Shown here: piece after piece, positions 8,542-16,595 of the stretch
Position numbering within the stretch: position 1 is the first letter of the stretch
Layout of the letters: every line of letters begins with the position of its first letter
Assembly: GCA_910578795.1 (NCBI GenBank)
Contig: CAJTSD010000028.1
Span: 1-49,102 of the forward strand
Length of the DNA: 49,102 bases
Reading direction: 5' to 3'
Source of the DNA: an uncultured Lachnospiraceae bacterium
GTDB lineage: Bacteria; Bacillota; Clostridia; Lachnospirales; Lachnospiraceae
Made by a program: the position numbers and the translations under genes
Notes under the pieces: generated by a model
Told to the model about the DNA's origin: nothing
What the model saw: only the letters and a program-made list of their open reading frames with translations
Database searches by the model: none

Positions 8542-9334
8542 ATTCCGCCTTCTTTCCAAAAAGCTTGTCTATGTATTCCATAAGCTTTTTCATGACACTT
8601 GTATCAGAAAACTCTGCAAGACAGTCCGCTACAGACCGGAAATACCATTCTTGCTTTTTTTTATCCTTCATGTTAAATTTTTCCCAAACTACATCGCCAA
8701 TCCGCTCCCATTCCCTGAAAAGAGACTCCGCATTTGCAGTTTTATCCGCAAGCATTACAATCTTCGCCTCATATGGTTTATCTGCTAAATGCAGCACCGT
8801 TTCCCGCTTTCTGATTTCCCATGTTTCAGACGCCGGTCTGTCACGACGCTTGTCTTCTGTATCCGCTTCCACAATCCGCGCCACACGTTCCCCAAAGTTC
8901 TCCCGCAAATCCTGCAGTGTCACGGATGTATCCTCAATCGTGTCATGGAGAATCGCCGCCTGGATTATTTCCAAATCATCCGTAAGCTCCATGCAGTAAT
9001 TGACGGTTGTAATAATATGTGTGAAATACGGAATAGCCGTTCCTTTTCGGCATTGCCCATGATGCGCATCTGCCGCAAACCGATACGCCTTCTCAAGCCC
9101 TTCATCCAATCCACGCACAGACGGAAAGAGGGGTGAGTCCTTATCAGACCTCTCCCCCTCATATTGACACAAAAAGCAACCCTGCTTTGCCATAACGGAA
9201 TCCGTCATAACAAAGCACGGACAACCAGCTCCGCATACCTGCTGATTTTCACGGTAATTCAGAACAGCATCCACCGCCCTACAGTAAAAATTTCCTTCTT
9301 TATCAGCTGTTACAAGATGTTCCTTATTATACAT
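8534..9334 (-). CDS. HD-domain protein resembling small (p)ppGpp hydrolases
   Basis: A 266-residue soluble protein. Residues about 85-240 form an HD hydrolase domain of the RelA/SpoT-MESH1 kind: AADAHHGQCRKG, a histidine in PYFTH, the HD pair in AILHDTIEDT, and a downstream aspartate in MLADKTAN. There is no synthetase domain, so a role in alarmone or related nucleotide hydrolysis is plausible. The first 55 residues hold several cysteines (CGAGCPC, CFLCQ) that could bind a metal and are not part of MESH1. The ATG at 9334 has GGAG upstream; the stop overlaps the next gene. Confidence 0.82.
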   Translation of the reverse strand: MYNKEHLVTADKEGNFYCRAVDAVLNYRENQQVCGAGCPCFVMTDSVMAKQGCFLCQYEGERSDKDSPLFPSVRGLDEGLEKAYRFAADAHHGQCRKGTAIPYFTHIITTVNYCMELTDDLEIIQAAILHDTIEDTSVTLQDLRENFGERVARIVEADTEDKRRDRPASETWEIRKRETVLHLADKPYEAKIVMLADKTANAESLFREWERIGDVVWEKFNMKDKKKQEWYFRSVADCLAEFSDTSVMKKLMEYIDKLFGKKAEYE

Positions 9335-9348
9335 TGGTAGCTTTACTC

Positions 9349-10248
9349 CTATTTTTTCCTTGTAAACTCAATGATCCAGCCTTTTCCCTCATCACCGTCG
9401 CCCGTTTTGTAATCCCCATATTCCATACGGCATGTAAAGGAAACCCCCTGTTCCGCCTTCATCTGTTCAATAACACTTTCCAAAAGCTTTGTCATTTTGC
9501 TCTCGCTGTCGCCGACACTCGAGCTTTTATAAACTGCTCCAAACGTGTTGATATCATATCGGATTGCCCTGTTCATTGCAAGCTTTAAATCTTTTTCTGA
9601 CCGAAATGGTCCCGCCAAACTGTCACTTAAATAATTATTTCTGTAATTAATCAGATACGCCTGCATCGTCATGCCTGCCACATTTTTATCGAGCCTTGCC
9701 TCGTTCTCATATACCGTCTTAAGCCGCTCACCAACATTCTGTAAGATACAGTTTTCAATCATGGCATATCCCATTAAATAGGAGTCCAAATACTTGATAT
9801 AGGTATTTTCATCCATGTCCTCCACTTCTGATTTTGTGAAATCACCAAGCTGCGGATTCTTGAAAAAGGAAAACGTCCCCTTTGTCAAAGTGGATATATC
9901 CGTATTGTTCACCACTGGATTTGTATTTCCAGAGTTCCTTGATTCCAGCCCATATCCAGGCACATAGAAAACACCGTTTAATGAAATCCGGAACCAGCCG
10001 TTTGAGGTGATTCCCGTTACTTCCACCGGAAGTCCGCTTGCAATTGTCGTAACCACGCCCGAATTTTCATCCGGTGTCCGAAATACTTTCGTGTTAGCGT
10101 TGCTATAGAGTACCGCTTTGCTTTCCGTCACACTAAACTCCGCCGCCTGTACCTGTAACGTATCAAAAACAGCCATAACCGGCACTGTAGTTGCAGACAG
10201 CGCTGCCATCATAAAAAATACCGTAATTTTTTTCCTTAGTTCCTTCAT
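9349..10248 (-). CDS. Secreted protein with an SH3-like domain
   Basis: An exported protein of about 299 residues. A signal peptide (KKITVFFMMAALSATTVP, cleavage probably near VQAAEF) is followed by a bacterial SH3-like domain (about 40-110; VFRTPDENSGVVTTIASG, WFRISLNG). The remainder is mostly helical and unassigned. SH3b domains usually bind peptidoglycan. The second ATG (10248) is chosen because the G-rich ribosome-binding site is too close to the first (10254). It lies 38 bases after the M13 peptidase and 14 before the HD gene, hence one operon. Confidence 0.8.
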   Translation of the reverse strand: MKELRKKITVFFMMAALSATTVPVMAVFDTLQVQAAEFSVTESKAVLYSNANTKVFRTPDENSGVVTTIASGLPVEVTGITSNGWFRISLNGVFYVPGYGLESRNSGNTNPVVNNTDISTLTKGTFSFFKNPQLGDFTKSEVEDMDENTYIKYLDSYLMGYAMIENCILQNVGERLKTVYENEARLDKNVAGMTMQAYLINYRNNYLSDSLAGPFRSEKDLKLAMNRAIRYDINTFGAVYKSSSVGDSESKMTKLLESVIEQMKAEQGVSFTCRMEYGDYKTGDGDEGKGWIIEFTRKK

Positions 10249-10286
10249 TTTCATTCCCCCTTAATTCAATACCTGTTCCCCTTGTT

Positions 10287-12395
10287 TTATCTCCAAATCC
10301 CGACCCTGTCCTTTGGCGCCACATACATCCCATCCGTTTCCTTGATATCATAAATATCGTAAAACGCATCACATGAGCTGAGCACCGCATTCACTCGGAT
10401 TTTATTTGGTGAATGTGTATCCGTATTTAAAAGATACATCATAAAGCTCGCCGTATCTGCACTTGCCCAATTATAAGTCATTTGACCAAAAGCATCATCC
10501 AGCGCCTCTTCATCATCTCCTATAATGGAAGTAATACACGTCATAGCGCCCAGATCCGCTATATTCTCCATAAGAGTAAGGTCTCCGTTCACCTTAATCC
10601 CCATCATCTCATAGTTATTATAATACTCTACGATTGACTGCGAAAGCCTTTCATACTCCGCAAGCTCCTCCTTAGTCCACCATACATTGTAATTTCCATA
10701 TTCGTCATACAATGCGCCGCTTGAATCAAACGCATGGCTGACCTCATGTGCAATGACAAAGCCGATTCCTCCCAAATTCGCTCCGTCAGAATTTCTGCTG
10801 TTATAAAACGGCGCCTGCAGAATCGCAGCCGGAAAAATAATCTCATTGTTTAACGGATCGTACATTGCATTGATTGTCTGCGGCGTCACATCCCATTCGG
10901 AGCGGTCTACCTTTGTGCCAAGATTCTGCAGTTGGGCATCAATTGCCACCTGCATGCTGACAAGCCAGTTTGACAGAAGGCTTCCTCCCTCTGATATCGG
11001 CGTTACCTGCATCATATCCTTTGCAGCAGGCCATTCTTCGGGATATCCGATTTTCACCTGCATCGTTTCAAGCTTTTTGATTGCCTTTGCTTTCGTTGCA
11101 TCACTCATCCATTCCTGTTTCTTGATAATTTCCTCATATTCCTTCAATATCAGGTCTATCATATCTTCGACAGCCTCTTTATCCTCCTGTGAAAAATGTT
11201 TTTCCACATAAATGGTGCCAAAGTCCCATGGTAACAGATCCTGCGTCAGATCCATCCATATCTTTTCATCGCCCCAGCTTTCCGTAATGCCGTAAAGTGC
11301 ATTCTGCATTTGATCATGCAGCTTTACATAACCGGACGACGCGTACTCCGCCACATCATTTAACATAACAAAGCTGGAATAATCCTTTAATGCCTGAAGA
11401 TTTTCCTCTACCAGCAGCGAATTAATCTTTTTCGCCTGCTCCACATCAATCACAATATACCGGTCCTGCCCAGCAACGCCTAGTGTTTTCAGCATCTTAT
11501 CCACATCCACATTCGTGTATAGCTGCTGCAGTTCTTTCGCTGTATAAACATTGTACGTAATTGCCGGATCGTACAACTGTTCTGTCGTAAGTGTAGACGC
11601 ACAGATATCACGCAGAAGTGTTTCAATGGAATCCGTGCTTGCTGCCGCTTCGCTTGCGCTCATGCCAAACTCCATCAGCATATCATTGACATAGTCAAGA
11701 TACATATCAACATATTCTTTTGTCGCCTCACCCTCAATGTATTCCTTTCCAATCAGTGTGTCTGCATACATCATGTATACGGAATACTCGCTTGAATCAG
11801 CCTTATCCTGTGAAATATAATAGCCGCCCACAATACTGCTAAATCCAAATTCACCGCTTAAATGTGCCAAAGCATCCAAATACTCATCAATATTCTTTGC
11901 ATTCCGGATACTGTCCATATAAGGCTTTAACGGTCCTAATCCGGTTGCATCCCTGTTTTCCACGTTTGAAACGCATTCATACATATCTTTAATTTTCTGT
12001 TCAGGTGTGCCTTTCTCATATGTTTTCCCGTCCTTGGAAAGATCGCGAATGATATCCTCCATCTCGCTGCTTACCACGGCATTCAGCTCGCCAAACCAAT
12101 CCCAGTGCGCATCTGTCGCTGCAAGCTCTATCTTAGAGAGAAGATTTTGATTCACATATTCATAATAATCATCCTGATACCGTACATCCTTGGGCTCACT
12201 GTCCACCCCGGCAGACGCATCTTCTATATCTTCTTTGGCAACTGTACTTTCCTGCGTTCCATTATGGAACTCATTTGCAATACTGTCTTTTGCAATATCC
12301 GCAGGACTGCTGTTGTTGACGGTAAAAGGTCCGCAGCCCGTTGTCCCAAGCGCCATTGCTGCCGCCAAGACCAATGCCACCATTCTATTTTTCAT
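10287..12395 (-). CDS. M13-family zinc metallopeptidase, lipoprotein
   Basis: A 702-residue extracytoplasmic peptidase of the neprilysin family (PepO-like). A lipoprotein signal ends at the lipobox LGTTGC (Cys21). The catalytic zinc motif HEVSH (550-554) sits in GFVIAHEVSHAFDSSG, and ENIADLGA supplies the third ligand. The C terminus keeps the conserved tryptophan (VGIWR), but the cysteine usually near it is absent. The ATG at 12395 has GGAGG at good spacing, and a TATAAT-like -10 box occurs at 12464-12469. It is the first gene of a four-gene operon. The substrate is unknown; peptide scavenging is typical for the family. Confidence 0.93.
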   Translation of the reverse strand: MKNRMVALVLAAAMALGTTGCGPFTVNNSSPADIAKDSIANEFHNGTQESTVAKEDIEDASAGVDSEPKDVRYQDDYYEYVNQNLLSKIELAATDAHWDWFGELNAVVSSEMEDIIRDLSKDGKTYEKGTPEQKIKDMYECVSNVENRDATGLGPLKPYMDSIRNAKNIDEYLDALAHLSGEFGFSSIVGGYYISQDKADSSEYSVYMMYADTLIGKEYIEGEATKEYVDMYLDYVNDMLMEFGMSASEAAASTDSIETLLRDICASTLTTEQLYDPAITYNVYTAKELQQLYTNVDVDKMLKTLGVAGQDRYIVIDVEQAKKINSLLVEENLQALKDYSSFVMLNDVAEYASSGYVKLHDQMQNALYGITESWGDEKIWMDLTQDLLPWDFGTIYVEKHFSQEDKEAVEDMIDLILKEYEEIIKKQEWMSDATKAKAIKKLETMQVKIGYPEEWPAAKDMMQVTPISEGGSLLSNWLVSMQVAIDAQLQNLGTKVDRSEWDVTPQTINAMYDPLNNEIIFPAAILQAPFYNSRNSDGANLGGIGFVIAHEVSHAFDSSGALYDEYGNYNVWWTKEELAEYERLSQSIVEYYNNYEMMGIKVNGDLTLMENIADLGAMTCITSIIGDDEEALDDAFGQMTYNWASADTASFMMYLLNTDTHSPNKIRVNAVLSSCDAFYDIYDIKETDGMYVAPKDRVGIWR

Positions 12396-12521
12396 AATAA
12401 TCCTCCATTCTGCTCCAACCTGTCCTTACTCCCCCTATCCAAAATCAGTTCATATAGATTTATATTATACTAAAAATTCAAAAAGTACAATAATTCACTG
12501 AAAACTTTATGGAATTTTGAT

Positions 12522-12658
12522 AATAGTTCAGCCTAGAACTTTGCACTTGCTGCAAAGTTCGTGAAACAGCGTAGTGGTTGAGATGCATCAAGCCACCGCG
12601 AAGCGGTTTTGCATGGCTTGATGCTTGTAACAGGAAGCCGAAGGCTGAACTGTTACAA
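12522..12658. repeat. Structured palindromic element made of three consecutive hairpins
   Basis: This gap between divergent genes holds three strong hairpins in a row: GAACTTTGCA (12536-12545) with TGCAAAGTTC (12551-12560); GCATCAAGCCA (12585-12595) with TGGCTTGATGC (12614-12624) enclosing CCGC-GAA-GCGG; and TTGTAACAG (12625-12633) with CTGTTACAA (12650-12658) enclosing AGCC-GAA-GGCT. An outer pairing AGTTCAGCCT (12525-12534) with AGGCTGAACT (12642-12651) competes with the last one. It could be a small mobile palindrome, a structured RNA or a recombination site. No terminator T-run follows. Confidence 0.7.
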
Positions 12659-12672
12659 ATTTTGAGATATTG

Positions 12673-12701
12673 TTGCATTTTGCCTAACTTTTATATATTA
12701 T
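12673..12701 (+). promoter_or_regulatory. Candidate promoter for the GDPD gene
   Basis: TTGCAT (12673-12678), a 17-base spacer and TATTAT (12696-12701). The expected transcript start leaves only about 14 bases before the ATG, enough for the AGGAGG site. Confidence 0.4.
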
Positions 12702-12721
12702 TTTATTAGGAGGCATTCACC

Positions 12722-13561
12722 ATGAAAATCTTACTGTTATTTCTATTTTTATGTATCGCATGTGCATTATATCTCATTTCAATCAAACCGCGTATTTGCG
12801 GCAGACCCGATTACACACCGTTCTTTGGTCATATGTACGCTCACAGGGGACTTCACGGCACAAGAAAAAGCGGGGAACCGCTTTTACCCGAAAATTCATA
12901 CACGGCAATCAAGCACGCTGCTGACATGGGTTATGGCATTGAGTTTGATGTACATCTCACAAAAGACAATGTGCCCGTTGTGTTCCATGACGATACCCTA
13001 AACCGTATCTGCGGTGTAAAAGGTTATCTGAAAGATTATACATTTGAAGAGCTGCGGCATTTTCATCTTCTTGGCACAGAGGAACGAATCCCTTCCTTTG
13101 AGGAAGTCCTCAAGGCTGTTGATGGGCGTGTGCCGCTGATTATTGAATACAAGGTGGAAAAAAATGCCAACAGACTTTGCAGCATCTGTGACAAAATTCT
13201 TTCTAATTATAAGGGTCCCTACTGTATCGAGTCTTTTCATCCGCTTGCGGTTCGGTGGTACAAAATCCATCGCCCCAATATTGTAAGAGGGCAGCTTTCA
13301 GAGGATTTCACAAGGAAAAAACTGCGACTGTCATACTTTCTGTTATCTCATTTAATCGGGAACTGTTATGCATCGCCTGATTTTGTGGCATACAACTGCA
13401 AGCACAGAAACGAGCTTTCAAGAACAATCTGCCGCAAGCTTTACCGCTCCTTAAGCGTAGCATGGACTGTGCGCTCACAAGAAGAACTGGAACGCGTTTC
13501 AAAAAGCTTTGACTTATTTATTTTTGAAGGATTTGTGCCTTCAATCACGAAATACTCGTGA
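12722..13561 (+). CDS. Glycerophosphodiester phosphodiesterase, membrane-anchored
   Basis: Hydrolyses glycerophosphodiesters to glycerol-3-phosphate and an alcohol. The 279-residue protein starts with one hydrophobic anchor (about 3-20) and then the GDPD barrel: HRGLHGT, PENSYTAIKHA, EFDVHLTKDNVPVVFHDDTLNR with the metal-binding Glu, Asp and His, and the basic IEYKVE. AGGAGG precedes the ATG at a normal distance. It is transcribed alone, divergent from the peptidase operon. A weak terminator-like hairpin (GTGTT-TGGC-AACAC, 13591-13604) follows. Confidence 0.9.
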   Translation: MKILLLFLFLCIACALYLISIKPRICGRPDYTPFFGHMYAHRGLHGTRKSGEPLLPENSYTAIKHAADMGYGIEFDVHLTKDNVPVVFHDDTLNRICGVKGYLKDYTFEELRHFHLLGTEERIPSFEEVLKAVDGRVPLIIEYKVEKNANRLCSICDKILSNYKGPYCIESFHPLAVRWYKIHRPNIVRGQLSEDFTRKKLRLSYFLLSHLIGNCYASPDFVAYNCKHRNELSRTICRKLYRSLSVAWTVRSQEELERVSKSFDLFIFEGFVPSITKYS

Positions 13562-13639
13562 AATTCCTGCACAATTTAAGGGGTTTTACCGTGTTTGGCA
13601 ACACTTTTGGAAATATTTTATTAAATATTTAAAAATTGC

Positions 13640-13668
13640 TTGAAATTGCTGTCAAAATTCGGTATTAT
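13640..13668 (+). promoter_or_regulatory. Promoter for the antitoxin-like gene
   Basis: TTGAAA (13640-13645), a 17-base spacer and TATTAT (13663-13668), about 107 bases before the ATG. Confidence 0.6.
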
Positions 13669-13691
13669 TGTTACATTAAAGGTAATTAATC

Positions 13692-13744
13692 TTGTCGCCC
13701 TTCCCCACATTCCCCAATATTTTGATTGATACGCAGGGCGGCAA
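13692..13744 (+). other. Possible structured 5' leader
   Basis: TTGTCGCCCT (13692-13701) can pair with AGGGCGGCAA (13735-13744), one G-U pair included, closing a 33-base loop. It lies in the leader, about 15 bases before the AGGAGGA ribosome-binding site of the antitoxin-like gene. A regulatory role is conjecture. Confidence 0.4.
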
Positions 13745-13774
13745 TCCCCAGTACAGGATTAGGAGGACCCTCGT

Positions 13775-13978
13775 ATGAAAAATTTAGTAAAGGAAATGGA
13801 TTTCGTATCTCTGAAAAATAATTTCGATGCAGTTTGTGATGATGTGAACGAAAAGGGAGAATCTGTCACTCTCGCCTTAAAAAGCGGCAGGAAAGTGTTT
13901 ATTATGCCCGAAGAAAATTATGATGATATTTCCCATTTTATCATTAAAAGCGTATCGGCAAATACACTTACAAATTAA
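13775..13978 (+). CDS. Phd/YefM-like antitoxin-type protein, orphan
   Basis: A 67-residue protein whose pattern (SLKNNFDAVCDDVNEKG, then SVTLALKSGRKVFIMPEENYDDI) matches the N-terminal fold of Phd/YefM antitoxins, where a short helix and strands are followed by a Tyr/Asp-containing segment. These normally bind DNA as dimers and neutralise a RelE/Doc-type toxin. No toxin gene is next to it: the downstream neighbour is a convergent membrane protein. AGGAGGA lies before the ATG, and a strong terminator follows. It may be a solitary regulator or a relic. Confidence 0.65.
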   Translation: MKNLVKEMDFVSLKNNFDAVCDDVNEKGESVTLALKSGRKVFIMPEENYDDISHFIIKSVSANTLTN

Positions 13979-14022
13979 TTATGGCAATGCGAAAATTTAT
14001 GATAGTCCAAGAAAACGAATGC

Positions 14023-14053
14023 AAAAAAATTGAGCATTACGCTCAATTTTTTT
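14023..14053. terminator. Bidirectional terminator
   Basis: AAAAAAATTGAGC (14023-14035), loop ATTAC, GCTCAATTTTTTT (14041-14053). It serves the antitoxin-like gene and the convergent PAP2-like gene, whose stop codon overlaps it. Confidence 0.85.
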
Positions 14054-14714
14054 ATTGCCAGTTTTTTGCCGTTCCCTTTTCCCCAACGCCTGCTCTCCTG
14101 TAACAGATTGAATACATCAATCCCGAAAGAATAAATGCCAAGAGAACGTCAATCATGGAGTGCTGCTTAATCAGCACTGTCGAAAATATAATACTTACTC
14201 CTAACGCAAGCATAAATCCTGTTATAATCTTATGCCCCTTAAAGCATTTGCTTCTCCACACTGCAATCATAATTGCAATGGAATTATATACATGAATGCT
14301 CGGGAGTACGTTTGTCGGTGTATCACTCGCATAGAGCGCCGCTATCATCCCTGTAAACACATTATCTCTCGGGAAAACAACAGGTCTTAAATGATGTCCG
14401 TTGGGAAATACAGCGGAAACAACAATAAAAATTGTCATACCTGCCATAAGGAACGCTACAAGCCTCTCACTCTCTTCCTTGTCTTTAATGCATAAATAGC
14501 ATACGGTTATCGCCACATAGCCAAACCACATCAAATATGGTATGATAAATACTTCACAAAACGGAATGTATGCATCAATTCCAAAATTAATCTCATGAAC
14601 TGCACCTTCTCGCTGCTCCAAATAGAAAAATGCAATCATATAAAACACTGCATAAATACCCATTACAAGAAGTGAACGGTACTTACCTGCAAGCTCCTGT
14701 ATCCTGTTTTTCAT
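14052..14714 (-). CDS. PAP2-like membrane phosphatase family protein
   Basis: An integral membrane protein of about 220 residues with five or six hydrophobic segments. The C-terminal half keeps the PAP2/inositol-phosphorylceramide-synthase-like motifs: LPSIHVYNS (conserved Ser and His) and KQHSMIDVLLA (catalytic His and Asp). Family members dephosphorylate lipid phosphates or transfer phosphate head groups; the substrate here is unknown. Two adjacent ATGs (14717 and 14714) share one GAGGGG site; the second has better spacing. The gene has a near-consensus promoter at 14772-14800. Confidence 0.8.
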   Translation of the reverse strand: MKNRIQELAGKYRSLLVMGIYAVFYMIAFFYLEQREGAVHEINFGIDAYIPFCEVFIIPYLMWFGYVAITVCYLCIKDKEESERLVAFLMAGMTIFIVVSAVFPNGHHLRPVVFPRDNVFTGMIAALYASDTPTNVLPSIHVYNSIAIMIAVWRSKCFKGHKIITGFMLALGVSIIFSTVLIKQHSMIDVLLAFILSGLMYSICYRRAGVGEKGTAKNWQ

Positions 14715-14771
14715 CATAATCCCCTCTTAATTCTCAAAATAACGTCTAACCCTAAACTTTTATATCAAGTA

Positions 14772-14800
14772 ATTATAGTTTATGCATTCCGAAATGTCAA
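14772..14800 (-). promoter_or_regulatory. Consensus promoter for the PAP2-like gene
   Basis: TTGACA (14800-14795), exactly 17 bases, TATAAT (14777-14772) on the minus strand: a full consensus match. Confidence 0.85.
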
Positions 14801-14905
14801 TTTCGATAAAGTGACAAATTTTTTTGTGACAGCACTGTTTTATAGTGGATTTTGACGGTTTAATGACTTTATGCATAAATATTTTCGATTTTCATAAAAT
14901 GGTAT

Positions 14906-14934
14906 TTGATTATATTTTGTTTCTGTACTACAAT
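14906..14934 (+). promoter_or_regulatory. Promoter for the PHP gene
   Basis: TTGATT (14906-14911), 17 bases, TACAAT (14929-14934), about 45 bases before the ATG. Confidence 0.7.
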
Positions 14935-14978
14935 AGATATGTTATGTGATAACTGAAATTTTTGGAGGGGGAACCTAT

Positions 14979-15785
14979 ATGAAATCCAATATCCAATTTG
15001 CTGTCAAGTTTGACATGCATTGTCACACAAAGGAAGGTTCACTGGACGGTAAGGTTGAAATTGCAGAATATATTAAATTGCTAAAGTCACAGGGATTCGG
15101 CGGGATGCTTGTCACAGACCACGATTCCTACAATGGCTTTCGTTATTATAGGGATAATTTAAAAGAAAAGCTCAACGATTTTGTAGTTTTAAAAGGAATT
15201 GAATATGACACGATTGACGCAGGGCACATTTTAGTAATTCTGCCTGAGCATGTAAAGCTTCCGCTTATGGAATGCAGGGGGCTTCCGGTAAAGCTGCTGA
15301 TTGATGTGGTACACAGGCATGGCGGTATCCTTGGTCCTGCCCATCCATGCGGTGAACGGCATCTCAGTTTTACCCGCACTCGTGCATACAAGAAAAACCC
15401 TGATATTATGAAGGACTTTGATTTTCTTGAAGCATTTAACGCCTGCGAATCACCAAATTCCAATATGGCAGCAAGACGGCTGGCATTTGAATACAGGCTG
15501 CCTATGTTTGGCGGCAGCGATTCACACAGCATGGAGTGCGTCGGTACGGCATACACTTCTTTTAAAGAGGAAATCCAAACAGAATCCGATTTAATCAGCT
15601 ATGTCAGGAAACGAAAAGAAATTGACTACGGCGGAACATATTATCAGGGCACTGTCAAGGACAAGATTGGCATATTCAACCATGTTCTTGTTGAAGGGTT
15701 TTGGTTCTATAACCACTTTGCAAGTCTTTACAGGGGACATAAACGGCGGGCAGCGCTTGCCTGCATTTCAAAAGGACACGATTAA
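14979..15785 (+). CDS. PHP-domain metal-dependent phosphoesterase
   Basis: A 268-residue PHP (polymerase and histidinol phosphatase) domain protein. Metal-binding motifs are visible in order: FDMHCHTKEGS (His14, His16), LVTDHDSYNGF, KGIEYDT, GPAHPCGERH and GGSDSH. PHP proteins hydrolyse phosphate esters such as nucleotide or histidinol phosphates; the substrate cannot be told. The ATG at 14979 has GGAGGGGG upstream; an ATG 33 bases earlier lacks a site. The stop overlaps the stop of the convergent small gene inside a hairpin. Confidence 0.88.
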   Translation: MKSNIQFAVKFDMHCHTKEGSLDGKVEIAEYIKLLKSQGFGGMLVTDHDSYNGFRYYRDNLKEKLNDFVVLKGIEYDTIDAGHILVILPEHVKLPLMECRGLPVKLLIDVVHRHGGILGPAHPCGERHLSFTRTRAYKKNPDIMKDFDFLEAFNACESPNSNMAARRLAFEYRLPMFGGSDSHSMECVGTAYTSFKEEIQTESDLISYVRKRKEIDYGGTYYQGTVKDKIGIFNHVLVEGFWFYNHFASLYRGHKRRAALACISKGHD

Positions 15786-15798
15786 ATCTCGTGTCCTT
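15772..15798. terminator. Hairpin containing both convergent stop codons
   Basis: AAGGACACGA (15772-15781), loop TTAAATC, TCGTGTCCTT (15789-15798): a perfect 10-bp stem. The loop holds the stop codons of the PHP gene (15783-15785) and the minus-strand small gene (15782-15784). A TTTT follows on the minus strand. Confidence 0.7.
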
Positions 15799-15979
15799 CT
15801 CTTAATCTTCCCGTATGCATTTCCATCAGTTCATTTCTGTAACGGTCATCCATAATGACCTGTCCGAGGGTATCCATATCGCCCTCTTCCCAAAGCGTTT
15901 TCAAAAGCTCATTGTAGCTTTTTATAATATTGCGTTCCAAAAGCTGCATCTCGTTTGATTCATGAAAAGTTTCTCCCAT
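15782..15979 (-). CDS. Small hypothetical protein
   Basis: A 65-residue acidic, mostly helical protein (MGETFHESNEMQLLERN, later TLGQVIMDDRYRNELM). I do not recognise the family. A good GGGAGG site precedes the ATG. It is the last gene of a three-gene unit with a zinc-ribbon protein and cheD, 23 bases after cheD. An adaptor role in the chemotaxis branch would be speculation. Confidence 0.65.
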   Translation of the reverse strand: MGETFHESNEMQLLERNIIKSYNELLKTLWEEGDMDTLGQVIMDDRYRNELMEMHTGRLREGHEI

Positions 15980-16002
15980 GTCAACCCTCCCTTCTTGCTT
16001 CT

Positions 16003-16530
16003 TTACAACATCCTGTCCTGACGTCCTGATGTGACAATCCGCAGCGCACCGCTTGACATATCAAAAACGACTGTGCGCGGGTAATGTTCTCCAACCTCTT
16101 CCGCAAGTACCGGAATGTGAAGTTCTTCCAGCTTCCTTTTAACCGCTTTTACATTTTGAGTGGATATATCATTACACTCCGCAATCACAGGGCACATAAT
16201 CATATGCGCACCCCCTGCAATCTTTGCAACAAGCCTTTTTCTCTCCGCCCCCTCTTTTACCAGTATGCGTACCAGCTCATCAAGTCCTGTATTAGCATAC
16301 TTTACGGTATTTACATCCTGACAATAAGAAGCTTCATAGCCGTTTGGATCATATTCCGGCAGCATGACGTGAATCAGTCCTCCCACGCCTGTCTTCGGAT
16401 CCCTGATTGCCACTCCTACGCAGGAGCCTAAATCCCTCGTAATCAGTTTCGCTTCACCGCACGCAACTTTAAAATCACCCATACCTACAGTAACCATGCT
16501 CTCAAGCTCCTGTAACGTAAAAGCTGCCAC
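16003..16530 (-). CDS. cheD: Chemoreceptor glutamine deamidase CheD
   Basis: Deamidates glutamines on methyl-accepting chemotaxis receptors and interacts with CheC. The 175-residue protein matches CheD: VGMGDFKVA, the catalytic cysteine and histidine in LGSCVGVAI (Cys37) and GLIHVMLP (His54), KIAGGAHMI, and the C-terminal EEVGEHYPRTVVFD. The GTG at 16530 is chosen because GGGAGG lies 8 bases upstream. No cheA, cheB, cheC or receptor gene is adjacent; its neighbours are a zinc-ribbon protein and a small unknown protein. Confidence 0.88.
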   Translation of the reverse strand: MAAFTLQELESMVTVGMGDFKVACGEAKLITRDLGSCVGVAIRDPKTGVGGLIHVMLPEYDPNGYEASYCQDVNTVKYANTGLDELVRILVKEGAERKRLVAKIAGGAHMIMCPVIAECNDISTQNVKAVKRKLEELHIPVLAEEVGEHYPRTVVFDMSSGALRIVTSGRQDRML

Positions 16531-16573
16531 GTTATTACACCTCCCGTTCTTCTATCCTGTCCGTAAAATGCAC

Positions 16574-16595
16574 AAGGAGGACTATTGTCCTCCTT
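16574..16595. other. Intercistronic hairpin around the zinc-ribbon gene stop codon
   Basis: AAGGAGGAC (16574-16582), loop TATT, GTCCTCCTT (16587-16595), a perfect 9-bp stem. The stop codon (16582-16584) straddles the stem and loop. On the mRNA the stem contains an AAGGAGG sequence like a ribosome-binding site, but it is far from the cheD start (16530). Confidence 0.6.

Noticed and set aside
13775..14714. Toxin-antitoxin pair
   Set aside because: The antitoxin-like gene's neighbour is a convergent PAP2-like membrane protein, separated by a strong terminator; no toxin frame exists.
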